A stretch of DNA of 21,401 nt from Glaciecola sp965658765 (GTDB lineage Bacteria > Pseudomonadota > Gammaproteobacteria > Enterobacterales > Alteromonadaceae): the NCBI GenBank assembly GCA_965658765.1, contig CBFHTO010000061.1, forward strand, positions 1 through 21,401, written 5' to 3'. Every line of letters starts with the position of its first letter. Within the stretch, counting starts at the first letter, position 1. Shown piece by piece: positions 1-7,949 of this stretch. The notes under the pieces were generated by a model, which was given only the letters and a program-made list of their open reading frames with translations, ran no database searches and was not told the origin of the DNA. Both the position numbers and the translations under genes were made by a program.

Positions 1-75
1 TTTACCGTGGTCAACGTGGCCGATTGTACCTACGTTTACGTGCGGTTTCGTACGTTCAAACTTTTCTTTTGCCAT
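1..75 (-). CDS. tuf: Elongation factor Tu, N-terminal 25 codons (partial, cut by left edge)
   Basis: The reverse strand starts [20 protein letters not shown] and continues VDHGK, the N-terminus of EF-Tu. It ends inside the G1/P-loop (GHVDHGK), so only the beginning of the G domain is present. EF-Tu is the GTPase that delivers aminoacyl-tRNA to the ribosomal A site. It lies 72 nt downstream of fusA as the last visible gene of the str operon. An AGGA ribosome-binding site sits about 9 nt before the ATG. The spacer (76-147) holds a small dyad, GTCCG 98-102 with CGGAC 117-121, and an A/T-only dyad near the fusA stop. I saw no convincing separate tuf promoter in the spacer; E. coli has tufA promoters inside fusA, which I could not test here. 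Confidence 0.97.
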
Positions 76-147
76 TGCTATATTTCCTAAGTTTAACGTC
101 CGTTCCAACATTAGACCGGACCAATTCAAAAATTATTATCTCTATAA

Positions 148-2250
148 TTACGTACGCGATTCAATGATCGCTTTTGCGACATTGCTCGACGCTTCAGAGT
201 AATTATAAAACTCCATTGAATATGACGCACGTCCTTGCGTTTGTGAACGCAGATCAGTGGCATAACCAAACATTTCGGAAAGTGGCACTTTAGCACGCAC
301 AATCTTTATGCCCGCTACGCCCTCTTCCATTCCTTCTATCATACCGCGACGTCGGTTTAAGTCACCAACAACATCGCCCATCCACTCTTCTGGCGTCGTT
401 ACTTCAACTTTCATTACGGGCTCAAGTAAAACAGGGGATGCATCTGATGCACCTTGCTTAAAACCCATAGATGCCGCAATTTTAAACGCCATTTCAGAAG
501 AGTCAACATCATGATAAGAACCATCATACAAGGTGACTTTAACATCAAGTACCGGGTACCCCGCTAAAACACCATTTTGCAATTGTTCTTCACAGCCTTT
601 TTGTACAGCTGGAATAAACTCTTTTGGAACAACACCGCCTACGATCTCGTTCACAAATTCGAATCCACCGCCTTCTTCTAGAGGCTCTATTCGTAACCAA
701 ACATGCCCAAATTGACCCCTGCCACCAGACTGTCTTACAAACTTGCCTTCTGCCTCTACCGACTTACGTATCGTCTCTCGATAAGCTACTTGAGGCTTGC
801 CAACGTTACATGAAACATTAAATTCTCGTTTCATTCTATCAACGATGATATCTAAGTGAAGCTCTCCCATTCCAGAAATAATCGTTTGACCTGACTCTTC
901 ATCGGTGTGTACTTTAAATGAGGGGTCTTCGGCCGCCAACTTAGACAACGCTATTGACATCTTTTCCTGGTCAGCTTGCGACTTAGGCTCTACCGCAATC
1001 GAAATTACAGGATCCGGAAAATCCATTTTTTCTAGTGTTATGATGTTTTGTGGATCACAAAGGGTTTCGCCCGTCGTTACATCTTTTAGACCAATTGCAG
1101 CAGCAATATCTCCTGCTCTAACTTCTTTTATTTCAGCACGATCGTTCGCATGCATTTGAACTAAACGACCAATTCGCTCTTTTTTACCTTTAATAGGATT
1201 ATAAACCGCATCGCCTGTCTTTATGACACCTGAATACACTCTAAAGAAAGTTAGCGTACCAACAAATGAGTCTGTTGCAATTTTAAACGCCAGCGCTGAA
1301 AAAGGCTCATCATCATCGGAGTGTCGCTCAGCAAGGGTTTCGTTTTTATCGTCTAGGATACCAGTGATGGGTTTTACTTCAGTCGGAGACGGTAAGTACT
1401 CGATGACGGCATCAAGAACAGCCTGCACCCCTTTATTCTTAAATGCAGAACCACAACAGGCAAGTACAATTTCGTTATTTAATGTACGAATACGCAAGCC
1501 TTTTTTGATTTCTGCCTCGCTCAATTCTTCTCCATCAAGATACTTATCCATAAGCTCATCGTTAGCTTCAGCAGCTGCTTCGACAAGTTCAGTGCGGTAC
1601 TGTTCAGCTTTTTCTAAGTATTCTGCGGGGATTTCTTCGTAGGTAAAGGTCGCGCCTTTATCTGCCTCGTTCCAATTGATTGACTTCATTTTTATAAGGT
1701 CAATCACGCCTCTGAAGTTTTCTTCTTCGCCAATATTCAACTGTATGGGAACACAGTTAGAACCTAGTCGCTTTCTTATCTGCTCAATCACACGTTCAAA
1801 ATCAGCACCGGCCCGATCCATTTTATTAACGAAAACCATGCGCGGAACTTCATATTTATTTGCTTGACGCCAAACAGTCTCTGATTGAGGCTCTACGCCT
1901 GAGGAGCCACAGAAAACAACTACAGCACCATCGAGCACTCGCAACGAGCGCTCTACTTCAATGGTAAAATCAACGTGCCCTGGTGTGTCAATGATATTGA
2001 TTCTATGCTGATCGAATTGCTGTTGCATGCCTTGCCAAAAACAAGTTGTTGCAGCCGAGGTAATGGTGATACCGCGTTCTTGTTCTTGCTCCATCCAATC
2101 CATAGTCGCAGCGCCATCATGGACTTCGCCTATTTTATGCGAAATACCTGTATAGAATAAAACACGCTCTGTAGTCGTCGTTTTACCGGCGTCTACATGC
2201 GCTACAATTCCAATGTTCCGATAGCGTTGTATAGGGGTCTGACGGGGCAT
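148..2250 (-). CDS. fusA: Elongation factor G
   Basis: A 700-residue translational GTPase that drives mRNA-tRNA translocation and, with RRF, ribosome recycling. All G motifs are visible: AHVDAGKTTTTE (G1, about residue 17), RGITITS (G2), DTPGHVDF (G3), NKMD (G4) and GSAFKNKG (G5). Domain IV carries RQSGGRGQFGHVW and the C-terminal part has GYATDLRSQTQGRASY, both typical of canonical EF-G. This is the usual str-operon EF-G rather than a divergent EF-G2. The start is MPRQTPIQRYRNIGI, matching the family start, with an AGAAGG ribosome-binding site a few bases upstream. Unlike E. coli, where rpsG and fusA lie very close, here a 179-nt spacer with a strong hairpin separates them, so fusA-tuf expression may be partly uncoupled from rpsL-rpsG. 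Confidence 0.98.
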   Translation of the reverse strand: MPRQTPIQRYRNIGIVAHVDAGKTTTTERVLFYTGISHKIGEVHDGAATMDWMEQEQERGITITSAATTCFWQGMQQQFDQHRINIIDTPGHVDFTIEVERSLRVLDGAVVVFCGSSGVEPQSETVWRQANKYEVPRMVFVNKMDRAGADFERVIEQIRKRLGSNCVPIQLNIGEEENFRGVIDLIKMKSINWNEADKGATFTYEEIPAEYLEKAEQYRTELVEAAAEANDELMDKYLDGEELSEAEIKKGLRIRTLNNEIVLACCGSAFKNKGVQAVLDAVIEYLPSPTEVKPITGILDDKNETLAERHSDDDEPFSALAFKIATDSFVGTLTFFRVYSGVIKTGDAVYNPIKGKKERIGRLVQMHANDRAEIKEVRAGDIAAAIGLKDVTTGETLCDPQNIITLEKMDFPDPVISIAVEPKSQADQEKMSIALSKLAAEDPSFKVHTDEESGQTIISGMGELHLDIIVDRMKREFNVSCNVGKPQVAYRETIRKSVEAEGKFVRQSGGRGQFGHVWLRIEPLEEGGGFEFVNEIVGGVVPKEFIPAVQKGCEEQLQNGVLAGYPVLDVKVTLYDGSYHDVDSSEMAFKIAASMGFKQGASDASPVLLEPVMKVEVTTPEEWMGDVVGDLNRRRGMIEGMEEGVAGIKIVRAKVPLSEMFGYATDLRSQTQGRASYSMEFYNYSEASSNVAKAIIESRT

Positions 2251-2376
2251 TATTTACCTTCTAGTTGTCAATCAACATTAAAGGGAATGAATCTGCTTTA
2301 TCGCTTAATTTCTGCTACGACAGAAGCTACAAATTTATTGCCTTTAAGTGCGTTTTTGTGCCTATTTAAATTGCAA

Positions 2377-2405
2377 AACAGCCTGTCTTATACAGACAGA
2401 CTGTT
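2377..2405 (-). terminator. 12-bp hairpin with short U tract downstream of rpsG (candidate attenuator before fusA)
   Basis: On the minus-strand RNA the arms AACAGUCUGUCU and AGACAGGCUGUU pair over 12 positions (one G-U) around a 5-nt loop. The stem runs directly into UUUUG. It begins about 24 nt after the rpsG stop and lies inside the 179-nt rpsG-fusA spacer. The U run is short, so partial termination or a 3'-end/processing hairpin is more likely than full termination, because fusA has no obvious promoter of its own in the remaining spacer. The structure is directly visible; its effect on read-through is inferred. Confidence 0.6.
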
Positions 2406-2429
2406 ACACGTTTATTACTGATAGTTCGC

Positions 2430-2900
2430 TTACCAGCGGTAATGAGCAAAGGCTTTGTTTGCCTCTGCCATGCGGTGAACGTCTTCACGTTTCTTAACCG
2501 CGCTACCTTTGTTGTCTTGCGCATCCATCATTTCTGCAGCTAGACGCTGAGCCATGGATTTCTCGCCACGTTTACGTGCCGCTTCAACCATCCAACGCAT
2601 ACCTAGAGCATTACGACGAACTGGACGAACTTCTACTGGTACTTGGTAAGTAGAACCACCTACTCGGCGAGATTTAACCTCTACCGTTGGGCGGATGTTG
2701 TCTAGTGCATCTTCAAATACGTCTAGATGTGGTTTGCCGGTTTTTTCAGCAACAATATCAAGGGCACCGTATACGATTTTTTCAGCGGTCGATTTCTTGC
2801 CGTCGAGCATTACGACATTCATGAATTTAGCAAGTAACTCTGATCCGAACTTAGGGTCTGGTAAGATTTTTCTCTGACCTACGACTCTTCTTCTTGGCAT
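2430..2900 (-). CDS. rpsG: 30S ribosomal protein S7
   Basis: A 156-residue S7, which nucleates assembly of the 16S rRNA 3' domain (30S head) and contacts the E-site region. It starts MPRRRVVGQRKILPDPKFGS and contains KSTAEKIVYGALD, the beta-hairpin segment SRRVGGSTYQVPVEVRP and RWMVEAARKRGEKSMAQRLA, all family hallmarks. The length matches short S7 forms such as that of E. coli B. The ribosome-binding site GGAG is 7 nt before the ATG. It follows rpsL with a structured 76-nt spacer that probably carries the S7 autorepression site (see 2930-2979). Confidence 0.98.
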   Translation of the reverse strand: MPRRRVVGQRKILPDPKFGSELLAKFMNVVMLDGKKSTAEKIVYGALDIVAEKTGKPHLDVFEDALDNIRPTVEVKSRRVGGSTYQVPVEVRPVRRNALGMRWMVEAARKRGEKSMAQRLAAEMMDAQDNKGSAVKKREDVHRMAEANKAFAHYRW

Positions 2901-2929
2901 CTTAATTCTCCGTGGAATTCAGGGGTTTC

Positions 2930-2979
2930 CCAAAACTCTATTAATTTAATAGTTTGGCCTTACTAACGGAGAACCGTTA
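2930..2979 (-). promoter_or_regulatory. Structured rpsL-rpsG intercistronic RNA, candidate S7 autoregulatory site
   Basis: Two dyads are visible. TAACGG (2964-2969) pairs with CCGTTA (2974-2979) across a 4-nt loop and includes the rpsL stop codon. CTATTAA (2938-2944) and TTAATAG (2946-2952) form a second dyad, bracketed by CCAAA-type and TTTGG bases (2930-2957). In E. coli, S7 binds the rpsL-rpsG intercistronic RNA to repress translation of the distal str genes. The matching position and folding make this the natural candidate, but I could not align it to the E. coli site base by base. Confidence 0.45.
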
Positions 2980-3351
2980 AGACTTAGGCCTTTTTGCGCC
3001 GTACTTAGAACGGGCTTGTTTACGATCGCTCACGCCAGAACAATCTAATGTTCCACGTACTGTGTGATAACGAACACCTGGTAAATCTTTTACACGTCCA
3101 CCGCGGATTAATACAACGCTGTGTTCTTGTAAGTTGTGACCTTCACCACCGATGTAGGAAGACACTTCAAAACCGTTAGTTAGACGAACACGGCATACTT
3201 TACGCATTGCTGAGTTCGGCTTCTTTGGTGTGGTGGTATATACGCGAGTACATACGCCACGTCGTTGTGGGCATGCCTGTAATGCAGCGACGCTTGATTT
3301 CTCAACCGGCTTTTTACGGGGCTTACGCACTAACTGGTTAACTGTTGCCAT
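2977..3351 (-). CDS. rpsL: 30S ribosomal protein S12
   Basis: A 124-residue S12, part of the decoding centre of the small subunit. The sequence contains the conserved TTTPKKPNSA and GGRVKDLPGVRYH segments. The lysines at residues 43 and 88, where streptomycin-resistance changes usually occur, are both wild type. Asp89 in VKDLPG is the position that RimO methylthiolates in E. coli. The start MATVNQLVRKPRKKP matches the family, with AGGAG about 8 nt before the ATG. It is the first gene of the str operon, about 145 nt downstream of the predicted start site of the promoter at 3503-3531. Confidence 0.98.
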   Translation of the reverse strand: MATVNQLVRKPRKKPVEKSSVAALQACPQRRGVCTRVYTTTPKKPNSAMRKVCRVRLTNGFEVSSYIGGEGHNLQEHSVVLIRGGRVKDLPGVRYHTVRGTLDCSGVSDRKQARSKYGAKRPKS

Positions 3352-3406
3352 TAACTAGCTCCTAATTAAAAAATACTTAGCATACTCAATATTGCCAAGT
3401 GGAAAT

Positions 3407-3443
3407 ACAAAACATTAAGTGTTTGATAATATAAATGTTTTGT
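3407..3443. repeat. Perfect 10-bp inverted repeat in the str-operon leader
   Basis: ACAAAACATT (3407-3416) is the exact reverse complement of AATGTTTTGT (3434-3443), with a 17-nt loop. It sits in the roughly 145-nt 5' untranslated region between the predicted str promoter and rpsL. It could form an RNA hairpin in the leader or be a DNA operator. No U tract follows on the minus strand, so it is not an obvious terminator. Confidence 0.5.
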
Positions 3444-3502
3444 TGCTCTTTTTACCGTGATTTCTGTGCAGAAATTAGCCTGCATCGAAATTGGGTCGCG
3501 AA

Positions 3503-3531
3503 ATGTTATAGATCAAGCTACTCACTGTCAA
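3503..3531 (-). promoter_or_regulatory. Sigma70 promoter of the str operon (rpsL-rpsG-fusA-tuf)
   Basis: On the minus strand a perfect TTGACA (-35, 3526-3531) is followed after exactly 17 nt by TAACAT (-10, 3503-3508). Downstream comes TTCGCGACCC, a G+C-rich discriminator typical of stringently controlled ribosomal promoters. Transcription should start near 3496. The promoter lies in the 286-nt rpsL-rpoC spacer, just after the rpoC terminator. Confidence 0.75.
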
Positions 3532-3561
3532 GATCAATTACATTGCTCAAGGCTTTAAACT

Positions 3562-3593
3562 AAAAAAAGCATAGTCAAATGACTATGCTTTTT
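3562..3593 (-). terminator. Intrinsic terminator after rpoC
   Basis: GCATAGTCA (3569-3577) pairs with TGACTATGC (3580-3588), flanked by A and T runs that lengthen the stem. On the minus strand the hairpin ends in seven U residues. It lies about 45 nt beyond the rpoC stop and closes the rplJL-rpoBC transcription unit before the str promoter. The A/T flanks make it nearly symmetric, so it could also stop antisense transcription. Confidence 0.85.
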
Positions 3594-3637
3594 GGTCGAT
3601 TTAGCAAGCGTTAGATAAACACTTAGATTTCGGACGC

Positions 3638-6600
3638 TTATTCTGCGTCGTCACTTCCTGCATTTAAAGCTTCGGCTAGCTGAGCTTGAGCTTCGTCAGC
3701 AGATACTGAGAAATCTTCTTCGGCTGCTTGTGCTGCTTTGCGAGCAGTACGTTTTTGGTGATACGCGAAACCTGTACCAGCAGGTATTAAGCGACCAACA
3801 ATTACGTTTTCTTTCAAGCCACGTAAGTCGTCTTCTTTCCCTTGTACGGCTGCTTCTGTTAAGACGCGAGTCGTTTCTTGGAATGACGCTGCAGAGATGA
3901 ACGACTCTGTAGACAACGACGCTTTCGTAATACCTAGAAGTTGTATCTCGTAAGTTGCTGGGATCTTACCTTGTTTCTCAAGGTCGCGGTTCGCGATCTT
4001 AACCTGAGATACTTCAACTTGCTCGCCTTCTAAGAATTGGCTATCACCTGCATTTAAGATCATGCACTTACGTAGCATTTGTCTTATGACAACTTCAATG
4101 TGCTTGTCGTTAATTTTTACACCTTGTAAGCGATATACTTCTTGTACTTCGTTTACGATGTAATTCGCGACAGCACTGACACCACGTAGGCGCAATATGT
4201 CATGTGGAGACTCAGGTCCGTCAGAAACAACTTCACCTTTTTCTACATGCTCACCTTCAAATACATTGAGTTGACGCCATTTTGGAATCATTTCCTCGTA
4301 GGCGCCGTTGGCATTTAAGTTAACGGTAAGTTCTGCACGGTCGTCTGCACTTGGTGTGATAGTAAGACGTTTCTTACCTTTGGTTTCTTTACCAAAACCA
4401 ATTACACCAGAGATTTCAGCTAAGATAGCAGGCTCTTTTGGCTTACGAGCTTCAAACAAGTCAGCTACCCTTGGAAGACCACCGGTAATATCGCGAGTCT
4501 TCGAGCTTTCTTGAGGAATTCGCGCAAGCACGTCACCTTCGTTCGCTAGCTTACCGTCGATTGCTTCGATAGTAGTAAAGCTAGGCAACCTGATTTCTTG
4601 TAATGCACCGTTGTCACTTTCTAATATAAGCTTCGGCTCTTTTGCATTAGCTTTAGAAAGGTCTTTCACTACAACACGTGCAATACCTGTTAGCTCATCT
4701 TGCTGTGTCTCGGTGTTACTGTCGTCAATGTCGGCAAAGGTTATCTTAGAAGGACGCTCAGTCACAATTGGGTGACTATGCGGGTCCCAAGCAGCAACGA
4801 TTTGACCGGCTTCGATGGTTGCGCCATCATCAACGGATAAGATACAACCGTAAGGCACTCTATAACGCTCTTTTTCGCGACCTTGGTCATCGATAACAGT
4901 CAATTCAGTAGAACGTGACACGATCACTAGGCGACCGTCAGTGTTTCTTACTGATTTAGCATTGTGCAGTTTTAAGGTACCAGTGGTTTTTACTTGTACG
5001 TTGTTTTCAGCAGATGCCCTTGATGCTGCACCACCGATGTGGAACGTACGCATGGTTAGCTGTGTTCCTGGCTCACCGATAGACTGTGCGGCGATAACAC
5101 CAACAGATTCACCAGAACCTACCATGTGTCCGCGCGCTAGGTCACGTCCGTAACACTTGGCACACACACCATAGTCGTTGTCACACGTAATAACAGAACG
5201 TACCACAATTTGGTCGACCGAGTTCGCTTCGAGCATGTCTACTAAGTGCTCGTCTAGTAATACATTACGCTCTACTAGAACCTCGTCTTTCGTTCCTGGC
5301 TTGATCACATCTTCAGCTACAACACGACCAAGTACGCGCTCTCTTAATGGTTCAACAACATCTCCACCTTCGATCAACGGCGTCATCTTAACGCCTTCGT
5401 AGGTACCACAATCGTCGTTAGTGATAACAAGGTCTTGTGCAACATCTACCAGACGGCGTGTTAAGTAACCAGAGTTAGCGGTCTTAAGTGCTGTATCGGC
5501 AAGACCTTTTCGCGCTCCGTGAGTCGATATAAAGTACTGTTGTACATTTAGACCTTCACGGAAGTTAGCCGTAATTGGTGTCTCGATGATTGAGCCATCC
5601 GGCTTAGCCATCAGACCACGCATACCTGCTAACTGACGTATTTGCGCCGGGCTACCACGAGCACCAGAGTCGGCCATCATATAAACAGAGTTGAAAGACT
5701 GCTGCTCTTCTTGTTCGCCGTCTCGATTAGTAACGGTTTCAGATTTAAGGTTATCCATCATGGCTTTTGCCACGTTATCGTTGGCTGTTGACCAAATATC
5801 GATAACTTTATTGTAGCGCTCACCAGCCGTGACAAGACCAGAGTTAAACTGTTCCTGAATTTCGACTACTTCTGCTTCAGCTGCATCGATAATTTCTTTT
5901 TTCGCTTCAGGAATGACCATGTCATCAATACCTACTGAAGCACCAGCAATCATTGCATAGTGAAAACCGGTATACATAATTTGGTCAGCGGCTATTACAG
6001 TATCTTTAAGGCCCAGTGTTCGATAGCAAGCGTTCAACAAAGTTGAAATTTGCTTTTTGCCCATGGCTTTATTGATGATTTCAAATGGCAAGCCTTTTGG
6101 CAAAATCAACGAGAAAATCGCACGTCCAACCGTAGTGTCTGTCAGTGTGACTTTTTCGGTCTTAGTACCGTCTTCCGCTACATCGTATTCTGTGATTCGC
6201 ACTTTCACGCGAGCGTGAAGCTCAGCAGAATCTGTACGATACGCTTTTTCGGCTTCGTGCGGGCTAGTAAATACCATACCCTCACCTTTGCCATTTATAC
6301 GCTCACGCGTTAGGTAATAAAGACCTAATACAACGTCCTGAGAAGGCACGATGATTGGCTCACCATTAGCGGGCGACAAGATGTTGTTTGTAGACATCAT
6401 CAATGCACGTGCTTCAAGCTGCGCTTCGATGGTTAATGGTACGTGGACCGCCATTTGGTCACCATCGAAGTCGGCGTTGTAGGCCGCACATACTAATGGG
6501 TGAAGTTGTATGGCTTTACCTTCAATAAGGGTAGGCTCGAAAGCTTGGATACCTAATCTGTGAAGCGTTGGTGCACGGTTTAGTAACACTGGATGTTCAC

Positions 6601-7849
6601 GAATAACTTCGTCTAATACATCCCAAACTTCCGGCGCTTCGCGTTCAACAAGCTTTTTAGCTGCTTTAATAGTGGTTGCTAGGCCTCGTCCTTCAAGTTT
6701 CCCATAGATAAACGGCTTGAATAGTTCAAGTGCCATTTTCTTTGGAAGACCACACTGATGTAAGCGTAAGGTAGGTCCAACAGTAATCACTGAACGGCCT
6801 GAGTAGTCAACACGCTTACCAAGTAGGTTTTGGCGGAAACGACCTTGCTTACCTTTGATCATGTCAGCAAGTGATTTCAAAGGACGCTTATTTGAACCAG
6901 TAATAGCGCGACCACGACGTCCGTTGTCCAATAAGGCGTCAACCGCCTCTTGAAGCATACGTTTTTCGTTGCGCACAATAATGTCTGGTGCAGCTAGGTC
7001 TAAAAGGCGTTTCAGACGATTGTTACGGTTGATGACTCGTCGATACAAATCGTTTAAGTCTGATGTAGCAAAGCGACCGCCGTCCAATGGTACCAAAGGA
7101 CGTAATTCTGGAGGTAACACTGGCAATACAGTAAGAATCATCCATTCAGGTTTATTGCCTGACTGTTGGAATGATTCAAGCAGCTTTAAGCGTTTCGTGA
7201 GTTTTTTACGTTTTGTTTCAGACGTAACGTTTGGTAATTCTTCACGCATTGCTGCAACGTCTGCATCTACGTCAAGTTGCTTAAGCAATTCAAATACTGC
7301 TTCTGCACCCATTTTCGCTTCAAACTCGTCGCCGTGCTCTTCTAAAGAATCTAAGTATTCTTCTTCATTCAGTAGGCTACCTTGCACGAGCTCTGTCATG
7401 CCTGGCTCAGTCACGACATATGATTCAAAGTACAGTACACGCTCAATATCACGTAATGTCATGTCTAACATTAAACCGATTCGTGACGGCAATGATTTTA
7501 AAAACCAAATGTGTGCAACGGGGCTTGCTAATTCAATGTGGCCCATGCGTTCACGACGAACTTTTGTTAGCGTTACTTCAACGCCACATTTTTCACAGAT
7601 AACACCTCGGTGTTTCAAGCGCTTATACTTTCCGCATAAGCACTCGTAGTCTTTTACTGGACCAAAAATTCTTGCGCAAAATAAACCATCGCGTTCTGGT
7701 TTGAACGTTCGGTAATTGATGGTCTCAGGCTTTTTTACTTCGCCAAATGACCATGAACGAATTTGATCAGGTGATGCAAGACCGATCTTGATATTATCAA
7801 ATTCCTCAGTCTTGTTTTGTTGTTTAATAAACTTTAATAAGTCTTTCAC
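3638..7849 (-). CDS. rpoC: DNA-directed RNA polymerase subunit beta-prime
   Basis: A 1403-residue beta' subunit (E. coli 1407) forming the RNA polymerase clamp and active centre. The N-terminal zinc ribbon has C70, C72, C85 and C88 (CLCGKYKRLKHRGVICEKC). The catalytic Mg-binding loop NADFDGDQMAVH supplies the three aspartates. The bridge-helix/trigger-loop region has QLAGMRGLMAKPDGSIIETP, followed by the second zinc site with CDNDYGVCAKCYGRD. The C-terminal tail is short and acidic. The start is GTG (MKDLLKF), preceded by GGGAG, the same unusual start codon as in E. coli rpoC; an overlapping out-of-frame ATG two bases upstream is not used. It follows rpoB by 100 nt and ends at an intrinsic terminator. 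Confidence 0.99.
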   Translation of the reverse strand: MKDLLKFIKQQNKTEEFDNIKIGLASPDQIRSWSFGEVKKPETINYRTFKPERDGLFCARIFGPVKDYECLCGKYKRLKHRGVICEKCGVEVTLTKVRRERMGHIELASPVAHIWFLKSLPSRIGLMLDMTLRDIERVLYFESYVVTEPGMTELVQGSLLNEEEYLDSLEEHGDEFEAKMGAEAVFELLKQLDVDADVAAMREELPNVTSETKRKKLTKRLKLLESFQQSGNKPEWMILTVLPVLPPELRPLVPLDGGRFATSDLNDLYRRVINRNNRLKRLLDLAAPDIIVRNEKRMLQEAVDALLDNGRRGRAITGSNKRPLKSLADMIKGKQGRFRQNLLGKRVDYSGRSVITVGPTLRLHQCGLPKKMALELFKPFIYGKLEGRGLATTIKAAKKLVEREAPEVWDVLDEVIREHPVLLNRAPTLHRLGIQAFEPTLIEGKAIQLHPLVCAAYNADFDGDQMAVHVPLTIEAQLEARALMMSTNNILSPANGEPIIVPSQDVVLGLYYLTRERINGKGEGMVFTSPHEAEKAYRTDSAELHARVKVRITEYDVAEDGTKTEKVTLTDTTVGRAIFSLILPKGLPFEIINKAMGKKQISTLLNACYRTLGLKDTVIAADQIMYTGFHYAMIAGASVGIDDMVIPEAKKEIIDAAEAEVVEIQEQFNSGLVTAGERYNKVIDIWSTANDNVAKAMMDNLKSETVTNRDGEQEEQQSFNSVYMMADSGARGSPAQIRQLAGMRGLMAKPDGSIIETPITANFREGLNVQQYFISTHGARKGLADTALKTANSGYLTRRLVDVAQDLVITNDDCGTYEGVKMTPLIEGGDVVEPLRERVLGRVVAEDVIKPGTKDEVLVERNVLLDEHLVDMLEANSVDQIVVRSVITCDNDYGVCAKCYGRDLARGHMVGSGESVGVIAAQSIGEPGTQLTMRTFHIGGAASRASAENNVQVKTTGTLKLHNAKSVRNTDGRLVIVSRSTELTVIDDQGREKERYRVPYGCILSVDDGATIEAGQIVAAWDPHSHPIVTERPSKITFADIDDSNTETQQDELTGIARVVVKDLSKANAKEPKLILESDNGALQEIRLPSFTTIEAIDGKLANEGDVLARIPQESSKTRDITGGLPRVADLFEARKPKEPAILAEISGVIGFGKETKGKKRLTITPSADDRAELTVNLNANGAYEEMIPKWRQLNVFEGEHVEKGEVVSDGPESPHDILRLRGVSAVANYIVNEVQEVYRLQGVKINDKHIEVVIRQMLRKCMILNAGDSQFLEGEQVEVSQVKIANRDLEKQGKIPATYEIQLLGITKASLSTESFISAASFQETTRVLTEAAVQGKEDDLRGLKENVIVGRLIPAGTGFAYHQKRTARKAAQAAEEDFSVSADEAQAQLAEALNAGSDDAE

Positions 7850-7878
7850 ATTTCTCTCCCAACGGAGTTTCTGTCACT

Positions 7879-7901
7879 GGCCTTGCAACAAATGCAAGGC
7901 C
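7879..7901. repeat. Perfect 9-bp hairpin in the rpoB-rpoC spacer
   Basis: GGCCTTGCA (7879-7887) and TGCAAGGCC (7893-7901) are exact reverse complements around a 5-nt loop. They sit in the 100-nt rpoB-rpoC gap, about 30 nt before the rpoC ribosome-binding site. The stem is G+C-rich but no U tract follows on the transcribed strand, so termination is unlikely. An RNA stability or RNase processing element is more plausible. Confidence 0.5.
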
Positions 7902-7949
7902 GACCTGTAGTTAATGCACATCCGCACTCATAAAATGATTGTGTCGGGT

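Noticed and set aside
2383..2399. CTGTCT-TATAC-AGACAG, which looks like a Tn5 mosaic end
   Set aside because: It lacks the full 19-bp end, there is no transposase, and the bases are better explained as part of the 12-bp rpsG-fusA hairpin.
6969..7649. Long plus-strand frame of 226 codons opposite rpoC
   Set aside because: It is the complement of a highly conserved rpoC segment, is Ser/Arg-rich without domains, and has no start signals.
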